DNA from: JAKACA01 sp963735115
GTDB lineage: Bacteria > Actinomycetota > Acidimicrobiia > Acidimicrobiales > Bog-793
DNA length: 64,000 nt
Assembly (NCBI GenBank): GCA_963735115.1
Contig: CAVTJR010000003.1
Span: forward strand, 620,001-684,000
Direction: 5' to 3'
Part shown: positions 47,139-55,948 of the stretch, in pieces
Layout: every line of letters starts with the position of its first letter
Numbering within the stretch: the first letter of the stretch is position 1
Program-made: the position numbers and the translations under genes
Notes under the pieces: generated by a model
What the model was told of the DNA's origin: nothing
Databases searched by the model: none
What the model saw: only the letters and a program-made list of their open reading frames with translations

Positions 47139-47701
47139 GCGACGGTTGCATCGTCCGCCGACACACATGGCTCATGGTGGTATTCGCCCTACTTGTTGGA
47201 CTCGTGCTGCCGATCGATGGCTTCGCCCCCCAGCCAGCCGGCGCGGCCTCGACAGGCGTTTCAGCGCCTTGGCTGCACGTTCAACTGGTCCATCAGGATG
47301 ACGCTCTACCCAAGCAGCCAGTGCGGTCCGGGCTCGTGCCGATGGGAAGTCGGTCGGGGTTCCTGGCGGCAACACGCGCGGCAATGGCTCTCAGTGTCGC
47401 CGCAGAGGGGGGAGCGGCCGCGGCGAGCGAAGTTCCCGAGTCTGCGCAACAGGTGCTGGACTACGTAGAAACGCACAATGGCGAGGCGCCACCTGGCTAT
47501 GTGGGCGGTCGCCCCTTCGGAAACTATGAGGGCAACCTCCCCGCTTACGACTCCGAAGGGAACCCGATCTCTTATCGGGAGTACGACGTCAACCCGTACC
47601 AGCAGGGTGTCAACCGAGGAGCCGAGCGGATTGTGGTCGGAAGCAACGGATCCGCCTTTTACACGAACGATCACTACACGACGTTCGTATCCATCCCGTA
47701 A
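47135..47701 (+). CDS. Secreted barnase-like ribonuclease toxin
   Basis: A 188-aa protein. A signal peptide (HTWLMVVFALLVGLVLPI) and spacer lead to the junction VAAEGGAAAASE, followed by a guanyl-specific microbial RNase domain of the barnase/N1-T1 type. Its motifs are VLDYVETHNGEAPPGYVGG, YREYDVNPYQQ, RGAERIVVGSNG and FYTNDHYTTF. The Glu in the YREYDV strand, the Arg of RIVVG and the His of NDHY match the catalytic Glu-Arg-His set of this family. The gene overlaps the preceding immunity gene by ATGA and is followed by a barstar gene, which confirms the assignment. It probably cleaves RNA in competing cells after delivery. Confidence 0.88.
   Translation: MSDGCIVRRHTWLMVVFALLVGLVLPIDGFAPQPAGAASTGVSAPWLHVQLVHQDDALPKQPVRSGLVPMGSRSGFLAATRAAMALSVAAEGGAAAASEVPESAQQVLDYVETHNGEAPPGYVGGRPFGNYEGNLPAYDSEGNPISYREYDVNPYQQGVNRGAERIVVGSNGSAFYTNDHYTTFVSIP
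47399..47406 (+). repeat. Cassette junction motif GCCGCAGA before the barnase tip
   Basis: Fifth copy of the motif that precedes each tip in the array (others at 45650, 46555, 55652 and 56557). Here it continues GGGGGGAGC rather than AGACGGAAC, so only the first 8 bp are common to all five. Confidence 0.6.
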
Positions 47702-47715
47702 AGGTGGTCACTGAC

Positions 47716-48216
47716 GTGCTCAGCTTGGCTGATCTTCAGGAAGCGAAGCCGCCGTGGGTGATTCTCGTGGCGCGTGAGGCCGAACCGTCGCTTCCTGGGC
47801 TCACCGTCCGGGCGGTCGACTCTGCCCGTATGCGCTCGACTCCAGCGCTATTCAGCGAGTTCGCCGCCGAACTCGAGTTTCCTCGGTACTTCGGTCGCAA
47901 CTGGGATGCGTTCGAGGAATGCCTCCTCGATCTGAGTTGGCTACCTCCTGGCCCCTACGCAGTGGTGGTCGAGCATGCGGCCGAGCTACTGGCGGATGCG
48001 CCACCCGAGGAGTTCGCTCTGTTCATCAGGCTGATTGAGAATGTTGCTACCCAGTGGGCCTTGCCCGTGGGTCGAGGAGAGCGGTGGGACAGGCCCGCCG
48101 TTGCCTTCCACCTCGTCCTTCAAGAGGCACCTCACCGATGCGACGCCCTGCGCACTCGGGTTCAGGACGCAGGCACCGAAGTCGAAGATCTGGACCCGGG
48201 CTCCGATCCGACTTGA
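47716..48216 (+). CDS. Barstar-family immunity protein
   Basis: RNase inhibitor that blocks the barnase-like toxin encoded just upstream. The barstar core is visible as FSEFAAELEFPRYFGRNWDAF and ECLLDLSWLPPGPYAVVVEH, with the acidic helix that plugs the RNase active site. I choose GTG 47716, 8 bp after AAGGTGG; GTG 47704 is also in frame. The protein (166 aa) is longer than classic barstar (about 90 aa), with a C-terminal extension of unknown role. Confidence 0.88.
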   Translation: MLSLADLQEAKPPWVILVAREAEPSLPGLTVRAVDSARMRSTPALFSEFAAELEFPRYFGRNWDAFEECLLDLSWLPPGPYAVVVEHAAELLADAPPEEFALFIRLIENVATQWALPVGRGERWDRPAVAFHLVLQEAPHRCDALRTRVQDAGTEVEDLDPGSDPT

Positions 48217-48769
48217 TAGTAGTAAGGAAAGTACTCACCACGGAGGGCCCGAGGCAGAGGGCCTGAGGACGCCGAAGAACCGCCGCCGGCACCATGACGC
48301 AGGTGATCGTGGCACCGCTCGGCCGCGCGGCTTCTCGCCGGTGGTCAACAGCCAACGAAGGATGCCTTACCGAAGGGCCAGTCACTTGGCAGGTTCCGGC
48401 ACCCCGCCGTCACGGGCACACGAGTACGCCCACGATCCGGATGACAAGGAGATACAGGCACCAGAGCGCCGAAGAGCGGTCTGGTGCCATGGGTGTTCTC
48501 TCCAGGAAAGAGAAAGAACGATCCGTCGGTCCCGGTGATCGCCATCTCTGGCCAAGTCATGGGAACCTGCCGCCTCCTCGATCACGACGCGATCTCTGGC
48601 CGCTTTCCTTAGTAGTGCCGCCGGCGACGCTTGGCACCGGACGACTGCCCGATGTGCACGGAGCCCCAACGGCAAAGGCCCTGCGGCGCTCGGCAGGGAG
48701 AGGCAACCGAGCGCACAAGCCGAGCGCGACTTGAGCGCCCGCCATCATTGCCGGTGGTCATGCAGGTCT
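48217..48769. other. 550-bp stretch without a recognisable gene
   Basis: Separates the barstar gene from the convergent XRE regulator. Short open frames exist on both strands but none shows a family motif or a ribosome binding site. An imperfect inverted pair (AGTAGTAAGGAAAG near 48,219 and CTTTCCTTAGTAGT near 48,603; 12 of 14 match) brackets about 370 bp and may mark an old insertion or a terminator remnant. Confidence 0.4.
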
Positions 48770-49162
48770 TTACCGGGTGATCAGCTCCTGAAGCTGGCGT
48801 TTGGTCACAAAGGCGTCCAGGAGAGCCTTGATGACGGCCTTGTCCTCGGCCGGTAGCTTCTCGGCGTCTTGGAAGGAGCGCAGCAGCCCTGCGTCCGAGA
48901 GACGGGCCTGGGCAGCGTCGTCGCTGGCACCCTCGATCAGGTAGTCGCTCGAAACCCCGAGCGCATCGGCGAGACGCATCAAGGTGTCGGCCGCTGGCCG
49001 CGAGATCCCCCGCTCGTAGCGGCTCACGTGGGTGTAGTGGATGCTGACCAGCTCGCCGAGGTCGCTCTGAGAAAGGTCCTTTGCCCGGCGCAGCTCTCGC
49101 AGCCGCGCTGCGAAGCCGTCTTCGTGCTGGGTCTTGTGCAGGTCCCGGGCAGGTCTGGCCAT
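48770..49162 (-). CDS. XRE-family transcriptional regulator
   Basis: A 130-aa DNA-binding protein. An HTH_3 domain covers residues 20-75: LRELRRAKDLSQSDLGELVS, HYTHVSRYERGISRPAADTL and RLADALGVSSDYLI. A short C-terminal helix region (AEDKAVIKALLDAF) may dimerise. It is divergent from the primase-recombinase operon with 148 bp between, so it most likely represses that operon and itself. A 19-bp imperfect palindrome in the gap is a candidate operator. Confidence 0.88.
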   Translation of the reverse strand: MARPARDLHKTQHEDGFAARLRELRRAKDLSQSDLGELVSIHYTHVSRYERGISRPAADTLMRLADALGVSSDYLIEGASDDAAQARLSDAGLLRSFQDAEKLPAEDKAVIKALLDAFVTKRQLQELITR

Positions 49163-49258
49163 GACTCAACTGTAAGCCATGACGTTGGCCAATCCGCTTC
49201 TCGTCTCGTCCAGGGCGCGCATCTCCCATCGTAGGTGCTGGATTGTTGTTAGGCTTGT

Positions 49259-49277
49259 ATGCTAGATAGTTAAGCAT
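49259..49277. promoter_or_regulatory. Candidate operator/promoter between XRE gene and primase operon
   Basis: ATGCT and AGCAT flank a 9-bp spacer in an AT-rich patch that contrasts with the GC-rich surroundings, 34 bp before the primase start. It could be the XRE binding site overlapping the -10 of the operon (TATGCT or TAGATAG). Confidence 0.4.
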
Positions 49278-49310
49278 GAAAGACGAGGCGAAGTTTTTCC
49301 TTGCGAGAGT

Positions 49311-52300
49311 GTGATGGCGCGCATCCCGGATGAGGAGATCGAGCGGATAAAGGCGGAGGTGTCCCTGGAGCGCCTCGTCGCGGCCGCCGGGATCGAGCTC
49401 CGTCGACACGGTGCTGACCGGCTCGGCCTCTGCCCGTTCCACGAAGACCACGAGCCATCCCTCGTGGTATCGCCGAAGAAGAACCTGTGGCACTGCCTCG
49501 GGGCGTGCTCTGCCGGCGGCTCGGTAATCGACTGGGTTATGCGATCGCAGGGAGTCAGCTTTCGCCATGCCGTCGAGCTCCTCCGAGACGGCAGGGGCGC
49601 CGATCCGGTCTCGGGGACGGCGCCGTCGCGATCGACCGTCAAGAAGCTGCCGTCACCCCTTGACCGCTCGGCCGAGGACTCGGAGCTGTTGGCCCAAGTC
49701 GTCGCCTTCTACCACCGTTCGTTGCTCGAATCTCCCGAGGCGCTCGGTTATCTCACGAGCCGCCGCGTCGACCATCCAGAGGCGCTAGAGACCTTCAAGC
49801 TCGGTTATGCCAACCGCACTCTCGGCTACCGCTTGCCGGAGAAGAACCGGAAGGACGGCGCCGAGCTGCGGGGCAGGCTGCAGGCACTCGGAGTGTTGAG
49901 GTCGTCGGGCCACGAGCACTTCAACGGCTCGGTCGTCGTCCCGGTTTTCGACAGTTCCGGCCGGGTGGCAGAGATGTACGGGCGTAAGGTCCGCGACGAC
50001 CTGCGGGCGGGCACGCCGTCTCACTTGTACCTGCCCGGTCCCCACGCCGGCGTCTTCAACCTCGAAGCAGTTGTAGCCAGCGACGAGTTGATCCTCTGCG
50101 AGTCGCTGATCGACGCACTCACGTTCTGGTGCGCCGGTTTCCGCCACGTGACCGCCGCCTACGGCACAGAGGGCTTCGGGACCGACCACTTCGAGGCATT
50201 CGTACGCCACGACGTCAAAAGGGTGCTGATCGCCTTCGACCGCGACGATGCCGGAGACAAGGCTGCCAAACGTGTCGCCGAAAAGCTCATGGCTACCGGG
50301 ATCGAGTGCTACCGCGTCGAGTTGCCCCGCGGCGCCGACGTGAACGACGTCGCCAGGGACGCCGCCGATGCCACCGACGCACTCGGGCGTTTCGTGCGCC
50401 GCGCCGCCTTCATGGGCGCCGGTCAGGCCCCGGCTGATCGCCGCCATGCCGGCCCGGTCGAATCCCACGCCGAACCTGTTTCACCGCAGCCCAGCCCACC
50501 TCCTCGTTTAGCTGCCCCTGAACCGCCGCCGGTGGTCGATCCTGGAGTCGTCTCGCCGCTGCCGAGCCCGGGATTGCCGGCCCCCGAACTTAGCGAAGCC
50601 GGCGAGGCAGTGATCACCTTCGGCGAGCGGCGGTGGCGTATCCGCGGGCTCGACAAGATCTCCAGCTTCGACCTCCTGCGACTCAACGTCCTCGTGTCAC
50701 GGCCGGACGACAAGGCGGGCCGGGTGTTCCATGTCGACACGTTGGACCTCTATTCCGCCAGGGCCAGGGCGGCGTTCGTGAAGACTGCTGCCGACGAGCT
50801 CGGGCTCTCCGAGGACATAGTGAAACGCGACCTTGGGAAGGTGCTGCTCAGCTGTGAGTCCATTGCCGACCAAGCCGTCGCTGCTGCCCAGGCCCCGGCG
50901 GAGACCCGAGTCGAGCTGACGGCAGAAGAACGAGCCGCCGCCCTCGAACTGCTGCGCGATCCCAATCTGGTCGAGCGCATCACCGCCGGCTTCGCCAGCT
51001 CCGGCATGGTGGGCGAGGCGACAAACTGCCTCGTCGGCTACCTGGCGGCGGTGTCGCGGAAGCTCGACACGCCGCTCGCGGTGATCGTGCAGTCCACTTC
51101 TGCTGCTGGCAAATCGGCCTTGATGGAGGCGGTGCTCGACATGGTCCCGGCCGAGGACGCCATCAAGTTCTCCGCCATGACCGGCCAGAGCCTGTTCTAC
51201 ATGGGCGAGGCGGACCTTGCCCACAAAGTGCTCGCCGTCGCCGAGGAGGAAGGAGCCGAGCGGGCCGCTTATGCCTTGAAACTCCTGCAGTCAGAAGGCG
51301 AGCTCTCGATCGCCTCGACCGGGAAGGACAACGCCACAGGGCGCCTTGTCACCCACACCTACCGCGTCGTCGGCCCCGTTGCCATCTTCCTCACCACGAC
51401 GGCGATCGACGTCGACGAGGAACTGTTGAACCGCTGCGTCGTCCTCAGCGTCGACGAGGACCGCGCCCAGACCCGGGCCATCCACGACCGCCAGCGGAAG
51501 AGCCAGACGCTCGAAGGATTGCTCGCCGACTCTGAGCGGGCCCGGGTGCTCAAGCTCCACCAGGACGCCCAGCGCCTCATCGAGCCGGTCGCCGTCGTCA
51601 ACCCCTTCGCCGAGAGCCTCACCTTCGCCGACAACAGGACGCGGACGCGACGGGACCATATGAAGTACCTGAGCCTCATCCGCGCCATCGCCCTATTGCA
51701 CCAGCACCAGCGCGAACGCCGGACTGCCACCGCTAAGGACGGGCGCCAGATCTCCTACATCGAGGCGACGGCCAAAGACGTGGCCCTGGCGAACCAGCTC
51801 GCCCACGAGGTGCTCGGCCGATCGCTCGACGAGCTGCCGCCCCAGACGCGAAGGCTGCTCGAGATGCTGGACGGCATCGTCGCCGCGGTTTGCGACGACC
51901 GCCAGATCGAGCGGGACAACTTGCGGCTCACGAGGCGGGAGCTACGCGAGAAGACAAGCTGGTCCGACACCGCGTTGAAGGTGCACCTGGCCCGCCTCGT
52001 CGAGCTTGAGCTCGTGATCGCCCACAGGGCTGACAAAGGTTCGGGGTTCACATACGAGCTTTGCTGGGACGGTAAAGGGCGCGACGGCGAGCGTTTTATG
52101 ATCGGCCTCACCGACGCGTCAGGCCTCGGGTGCCATAGTTACGACGGCAACCGGTCCGGGCTGGACACGGCTCGGTCAGGGGTCGGTCAGCCCCCGGTCA
52201 GCCCCCGGTCAGGGGGTGGTCAGGGTGCCGTGGAGGCGACAAAGCCCTGGTGCCACAACGGCTTTGGGCACTCCGTGGTTGACAATGGCCAAGACAGCAC

Positions 52301-52361
52301 TGATCCCGGCATTGCCAACGGCAAAGTCGTAGTACAAGACGCAGACGCGGTGGTGAGCTGA
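49311..52361 (+). CDS. CHC2-TOPRIM primase fused to AAA-type ATPase domain
   Basis: A 1016-aa replication-type protein. An N-terminal DnaG-like CHC2 zinc finger has C41, H44, C62 and C66 (CPFHEDHEPS, WHCLGACSAG). The catalytic core/TOPRIM has LILCESLIDALTFWCAG and VLIAFDRDDAGDKAAKR. A Pro-rich linker follows around residue 390. The C-terminal ATPase has Walker A STSAAGKSALM, AVAEEEGAERAAYALKLLQS and VAIFLTTTAIDVDEELLNRC, then a winged-helix-like end (LTRRELREKTSWSDTALKVH). GTG 49311 or ATG 49314 is the start. Its stop overlaps the recombinase start (TGATG). The architecture fits replication or post-excision synthesis of a mobile element. Confidence 0.85.
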   Translation: MMARIPDEEIERIKAEVSLERLVAAAGIELRRHGADRLGLCPFHEDHEPSLVVSPKKNLWHCLGACSAGGSVIDWVMRSQGVSFRHAVELLRDGRGADPVSGTAPSRSTVKKLPSPLDRSAEDSELLAQVVAFYHRSLLESPEALGYLTSRRVDHPEALETFKLGYANRTLGYRLPEKNRKDGAELRGRLQALGVLRSSGHEHFNGSVVVPVFDSSGRVAEMYGRKVRDDLRAGTPSHLYLPGPHAGVFNLEAVVASDELILCESLIDALTFWCAGFRHVTAAYGTEGFGTDHFEAFVRHDVKRVLIAFDRDDAGDKAAKRVAEKLMATGIECYRVELPRGADVNDVARDAADATDALGRFVRRAAFMGAGQAPADRRHAGPVESHAEPVSPQPSPPPRLAAPEPPPVVDPGVVSPLPSPGLPAPELSEAGEAVITFGERRWRIRGLDKISSFDLLRLNVLVSRPDDKAGRVFHVDTLDLYSARARAAFVKTAADELGLSEDIVKRDLGKVLLSCESIADQAVAAAQAPAETRVELTAEERAAALELLRDPNLVERITAGFASSGMVGEATNCLVGYLAAVSRKLDTPLAVIVQSTSAAGKSALMEAVLDMVPAEDAIKFSAMTGQSLFYMGEADLAHKVLAVAEEEGAERAAYALKLLQSEGELSIASTGKDNATGRLVTHTYRVVGPVAIFLTTTAIDVDEELLNRCVVLSVDEDRAQTRAIHDRQRKSQTLEGLLADSERARVLKLHQDAQRLIEPVAVVNPFAESLTFADNRTRTRRDHMKYLSLIRAIALLHQHQRERRTATAKDGRQISYIEATAKDVALANQLAHEVLGRSLDELPPQTRRLLEMLDGIVAAVCDDRQIERDNLRLTRRELREKTSWSDTALKVHLARLVELELVIAHRADKGSGFTYELCWDGKGRDGERFMIGLTDASGLGCHSYDGNRSGLDTARSGVGQPPVSPRSGGGQGAVEATKPWCHNGFGHSVVDNGQDSTDPGIANGKVVVQDADAVVS

Positions 52362-53527
52362 TGGGAAGGCGCGGGCAGCACACAGCCCAACTCGTCCCCG
52401 GCGACCCGGCAGACGTCGCCGGCTGGCCCCGGCTCACAGGCGAGTTCTGCGATTGGATGGGATCCCACGGCTACTCGCCCCGCACGATCGCCAACCGCCG
52501 TGGCCAGCTCGCCTTGTTGGTCATCTGGCTCAACGAACGCGGCGTGACGCGTCCCGTCGAGGTCACTCGGCCGATGCTGGAGTCGTACCAGCGGTACCTC
52601 TACCACTACCGGAAGCCGAACGGCGACCCGCTCAGCTTCCGCTCCCAGTCCCAGCGCCTCTTGCCGGTGCGGGCCTTCTTCAGATGGGCGGCACGCTCGA
52701 ACCACGTGCTCTACAACCCGGCCTCGGAGATCGAGCTGCCGAAGGTGGAACGGCGGCTCCCCAAACCAGCGCTGACGGCCGCCGAGACCGAGCAGGTGCT
52801 CGCCACATGCGACCTCGCCGACCCGCTCGGGCTTCGTGACAGGGCGATGCTGGAGGTCCTCTACTCGACCGGCATCAGGCGGTCCGAGCTGGCGAACCTG
52901 GCGATCTTCGACCTCGACGTCGAGCGCTCGACCCTGCTCGTGAGGCAGGGGAAGGGCCGTAAGGACCGCATGATCCCGATCGGGGAACGGGCCGTCGCCT
53001 GGGTCATGGGCTACCTCACGAACGTCCGCCCCGGCCTCGCCACCCAACAAAGCGGCACCTCGTTGTTCTTGACGGTCGACGGCACGCCGTTCTGCCCCGA
53101 CCGGCTCAGCCAGATCGCCCGGCACTATGTCGACTCCTCCGGGGTGCCGAAGTCTGGGGCCTGCCACTTGTTCCGCCACACCTGTGCCACCTTGATGCTC
53201 GAAGGCGGCGCAGACATCCGCTACATCCAGGCGATGCTCGGCCATGCCGAGCTCTCGACCACCCAGATCTACGCCCAGGTCTCGATAATGGCGCTGCAGG
53301 CGGTGCATGCTGCCACCCATCCCGGTGCCACCAACACCCGCCACCGATCGGCGAACCACCCGGCTCTCGCCATCGCCGGGAGTGACGATCCCGCCGACCC
53401 CGACCGGTTGTTTGCTGTCTTGGAAGCTGAAGAAGAACAAGAGAACCGGGCGACTGGCGAAACCCTCCTATCGGCGAGCCATCTGGCCGCCCTCGACGCG
53501 AACCAACACATCGAGGAGTACCGGTAA
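52361..53527 (+). CDS. XerC/D-like tyrosine recombinase
   Basis: Site-specific tyrosine recombinase (388 aa). The SAM-like core-binding domain covers residues 22-115 (LTGEFCDWMGSHGYSPRTIA). All catalytic residues are present: R173 (GIRRSEL), K198 (QGKGRKDR), H269-x-x-R272 (CHLFRHTCAT), H295 (LGHAEL) and nucleophile Y304 (TQIYAQV). An 80-residue C-terminal tail is unusual for XerC/D. Translation is coupled to the primase (TGATG) and to the next gene (TAATG). It lies 4 kb from the nearest att repeat, so it may serve a nested element or act together with the serine recombinase. Confidence 0.92.
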   Translation: MGRRGQHTAQLVPGDPADVAGWPRLTGEFCDWMGSHGYSPRTIANRRGQLALLVIWLNERGVTRPVEVTRPMLESYQRYLYHYRKPNGDPLSFRSQSQRLLPVRAFFRWAARSNHVLYNPASEIELPKVERRLPKPALTAAETEQVLATCDLADPLGLRDRAMLEVLYSTGIRRSELANLAIFDLDVERSTLLVRQGKGRKDRMIPIGERAVAWVMGYLTNVRPGLATQQSGTSLFLTVDGTPFCPDRLSQIARHYVDSSGVPKSGACHLFRHTCATLMLEGGADIRYIQAMLGHAELSTTQIYAQVSIMALQAVHAATHPGATNTRHRSANHPALAIAGSDDPADPDRLFAVLEAEEEQENRATGETLLSASHLAALDANQHIEEYR

Positions 53528-54000
53528 TGACCACAGAAGCCACCGATATCCGCTTTGCCGTCGACACCGAACAAGAGCCGCTCTGCTACCCGGAGTGGAG
53601 TGGACAGGTTGCGAAGCGCCTTGTCGTCGAGGTGCCGGGGCAGCACCTGCTCGTAACGCTCGTTCTCCCCCTCGTGACTGCCCGCGAGTGGGCAGGGGAG
53701 CTGTTCGCCGGCGTCACCTCGGCCCACAGGGAGACGACGGGCGACCCGCACGCCATGAGCGACGAGGAGGCCGCCGGCTTCGCCCGTGCCCGTTACGACC
53801 CGCCCCCCGGCATCCATGTCTCGGGCGACCACGACCGCCCCGCCAGGATCCGCTTCCACGTCGTGTTGGAGGTAGCCGGAGCGTCGCTAACAGCAGGGAA
53901 CCTAAGGGCGGCGATCGTCACCTCGCTCACCCGGGACCTGAACCTCGCCCACGTCGCCGTGAGCGCCGGCGAGCCCCTTTCCGGCACCGTGACGAGCTGA
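53527..54000 (+). CDS. Unknown protein, third gene of the primase-recombinase operon
   Basis: A 157-aa soluble protein starting within the recombinase stop (TAATG). No membrane or signal segments are present. Recognisable stretches are LVTLVLPLVTAREWAGELFA and FHVVLEVAGASLTAGNLRAA, suggesting an alpha/beta fold. I do not recognise the family. The tight coupling suggests a job with the recombinase or primase. Confidence 0.7.
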   Translation: MTTEATDIRFAVDTEQEPLCYPEWSGQVAKRLVVEVPGQHLLVTLVLPLVTAREWAGELFAGVTSAHRETTGDPHAMSDEEAAGFARARYDPPPGIHVSGDHDRPARIRFHVVLEVAGASLTAGNLRAAIVTSLTRDLNLAHVAVSAGEPLSGTVTS

Positions 54001-54179
54001 CCAAAAGCCCCAGTTCGCTGCGCTGAGCCTCGGATGCCAACGGTGTGTGACAAAGAGCGATTCGTAACGTGACGTTTGGTCTTGAGGACGGCGAGAGATC
54101 GTTCGAAGGTTGGCGGATAGACAAGGGCGAGAGCTTGGAAGGCCGGAGCGTTCTTTGGTGAGGAGGATGCTGATCGCTG

Positions 54180-54569
54180 ATGGGCCGGGAACGCGTGTAC
54201 TGGTCGAACGCCGATCGCCAGGCCGCCTATCGCGCCCGTCTCACCGAGCGCATGCGCCTATCCCAAAGCGGCCGGCTCACCGGACGCCTCCGGGGGCTCG
54301 AGATGGCGCTGGCGGTTGCCACTCGGTGCGCCGAGGACGCGGAGGCTCGCGCCACCAAGGCTGAGCGAGACGCCGCCGAGCGCGACCGACTCGGGCGCGA
54401 CCTTGCCGCTGCTCTCGGACGCGTCGCCGACCTGGAGGCCACCGTCGCCGGACTGCGCCGCCAGCTCGCCGCGGCCACGACCACGACGGCCAGCCCGCCA
54501 GAAACGGCTGGACTCAACCGGGCGGCACGACGGGCGGCCGAGCGCGACCGGCGACGGCGCCACCAGTGA
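54180..54569 (+). CDS. Coiled-coil protein of a mobile-element type
   Basis: A 129-aa protein that begins VYWSNADRQAAYRARL, a motif common in small proteins of actinobacterial plasmids and integrative elements. A long Ala/Arg/Glu-rich coiled coil follows (ATKAERDAAERDRLGRDLAA to LEATVAGLRRQLAA) and a basic tail. Function is unknown; DNA binding or a partition/transfer accessory role is possible. The start ATG 54180 lies downstream of GAGGAGG (about 15 bp). Confidence 0.55.
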   Translation: MGRERVYWSNADRQAAYRARLTERMRLSQSGRLTGRLRGLEMALAVATRCAEDAEARATKAERDAAERDRLGRDLAAALGRVADLEATVAGLRRQLAAATTTTASPPETAGLNRAARRAAERDRRRRHQ

Positions 54570-54642
54570 GCAGCCGACAGCTAAAGGAAAGGGCCGAGCG
54601 ATAGTGACAGCTGGAGCTTGTTCTCGATCTACGCTTGTCGGC

Positions 54643-54885
54643 GTGTCGTTGACAGTCCACCTCCCCGAGGATCTCGCCCGCCGGGTGACGGAGGTGGCCG
54701 AGGCGCGACACGTGAGCCCCGAGCAGGTGGCGATCGAGACGATCGCGTCTCACCTCGAAGCTGCTCCAGACGAGCAGCCCACACGGCGGCGCCACCTCGC
54801 CTTCGCGGCGATCGGGTCGTCGGGTTCCTCCCGGGGATCGGCCGACGCCGACGAGCTGCTGGCCGAGGGCTTCGGACGCGACTGA
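54643..54885 (+). CDS. VapB-type antitoxin
   Basis: An 80-aa ribbon-helix-helix protein: SLTVHLPEDLARRVTEVAEA then VSPEQVAIETIASHL, followed by a C-terminal tail that would wrap the toxin. GTG 54643 is the likely start; the frame is open upstream but has no matching sequence. It is directly followed by vapC with no gap, the standard VapBC order, and would autorepress the pair. Confidence 0.8.
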   Translation: MSLTVHLPEDLARRVTEVAEARHVSPEQVAIETIASHLEAAPDEQPTRRRHLAFAAIGSSGSSRGSADADELLAEGFGRD

Positions 54886-55296
54886 GTGCTCATCGTCGAC
54901 ACCGGCCCGCTGCTTGCGGCCGCTGACAGCTCCGACGCCCACCACGAGTCCTGCCGCCTCCTGCTCGAGACCCATCCCGGCCCGCTCGTCACCAACGCCC
55001 TCGTCATCGCCGAGGCCGCCTACCTGATCGCCCGCCAGCTCGGTCCCGGCGCTGACGCCTCGTTGTTCGACTCGATCACCGACGGCACACTCAGCATCGA
55101 GAACCTCTCCCTCGACGACTGGGCTCGCGCCGGAGAGCTCGTGCGCCAGTACGCCGACCTCCGTCTCGGGGGCACCGATGCATCCCTCGTCGCGATCGCC
55201 GAACGCCTCGGAGCGACGACGATCGCCACGGTCAACCGACGGGACTTCGCCGTCGTCCGCCCGAGGCATGTGGCTGCCTTCGAGCTCGTCCCCTGA
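54886..55296 (+). CDS. VapC-type PIN-domain RNase toxin
   Basis: A 136-aa PIN-domain endoribonuclease. The acidic catalytic residues are visible: D5 (LIVDTGPLL), E43 (LVIAEAAYLI), D98 (GGTDASLVAIAERL) and D120 (VNRRDF). The length is normal. GTG 54886 begins right after the vapB stop. The toxin probably cleaves tRNA or rRNA when the antitoxin is degraded, and may stabilise the integrated element. Confidence 0.87.
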   Translation: MLIVDTGPLLAAADSSDAHHESCRLLLETHPGPLVTNALVIAEAAYLIARQLGPGADASLFDSITDGTLSIENLSLDDWARAGELVRQYADLRLGGTDASLVAIAERLGATTIATVNRRDFAVVRPRHVAAFELVP

Positions 55297-55360
55297 GCTT
55301 GGCCCCTCTTTCCCCTTTAGCTGCCTCAGCCGCTCTCACGGCCGACGAGAGACCACCACA

Positions 55361-55948
55361 GTGCCCGTCAGGGCTGCGAGACTGGCGATCGTGACCAAAC
55401 GACCGGAGCACGGCTTCGTCGGCGCTGCGAGACGCCTCGCGATCGTCACCTTGCTCACCGGATTGGTCGTCGCGCTCCTCGGCTGCCTCGCTCCGATGTC
55501 GTCGGCCTCAACCCTCCTGCACCCACAAACACGCGTCGCGGCCGCCGAGCACCCCGCCGGCCATCTCGTCGGGCCTCACTCCTCCGTTCTTGCAGTTCAG
55601 GGTCGGGAAAGAACCCCGAACTACGACCAAAGCGCGACCGGTTCGTCTGTTGCCGCAGAAGACGGAACTGCCGCGGCTGACATCGGTCATGCGGGCATTC
55701 ACCAGTTCCCTGACGTACTGGCTGGTAAGAGCCAGTTCTTCGACAACGTCGATCTGGGGCAACTGTCCGACACGACCGGACTCGACGGCACCCTCCAGGC
55801 GAACGGCAACACGCGGTTCGTGTTGCACGCGCCGGAAGACATCGGCGTGGATCGCACAACTGGACTCCCCACCAACATCTACACGGTGATTCGCGGTCCG
55901 GACGGGAACGTCATCACGATGTTCCCGGGTACGAGCCCGAAGAGCTGA
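55361..55948 (+). CDS. Secreted orphan copy of the Rhs tip toxin
   Basis: A signal-peptide leader (RRLAIVTLLTGLVVALLGCL) and spacer are joined at VAAEDGTAA to the same BECR-like tip as the Rhs protein at 39887 (98 residues identical). The whole protein is about 195 aa. GTG 55361 (GAGAG upstream) or GTG 55391 may start it; the open frame continues into vapC but that part is not expected to be coding. It shows the tip can be used without the Rhs shell. Its immunity gene follows 7 bp downstream. Confidence 0.75.
   Translation: MPVRAARLAIVTKRPEHGFVGAARRLAIVTLLTGLVVALLGCLAPMSSASTLLHPQTRVAAAEHPAGHLVGPHSSVLAVQGRERTPNYDQSATGSSVAAEDGTAAADIGHAGIHQFPDVLAGKSQFFDNVDLGQLSDTTGLDGTLQANGNTRFVLHAPEDIGVDRTTGLPTNIYTVIRGPDGNVITMFPGTSPKS

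Noticed and set aside
48294..48734. 146-residue plus-strand frame
   Set aside because: Biased composition, no start signal and no motif; left as non-coding.
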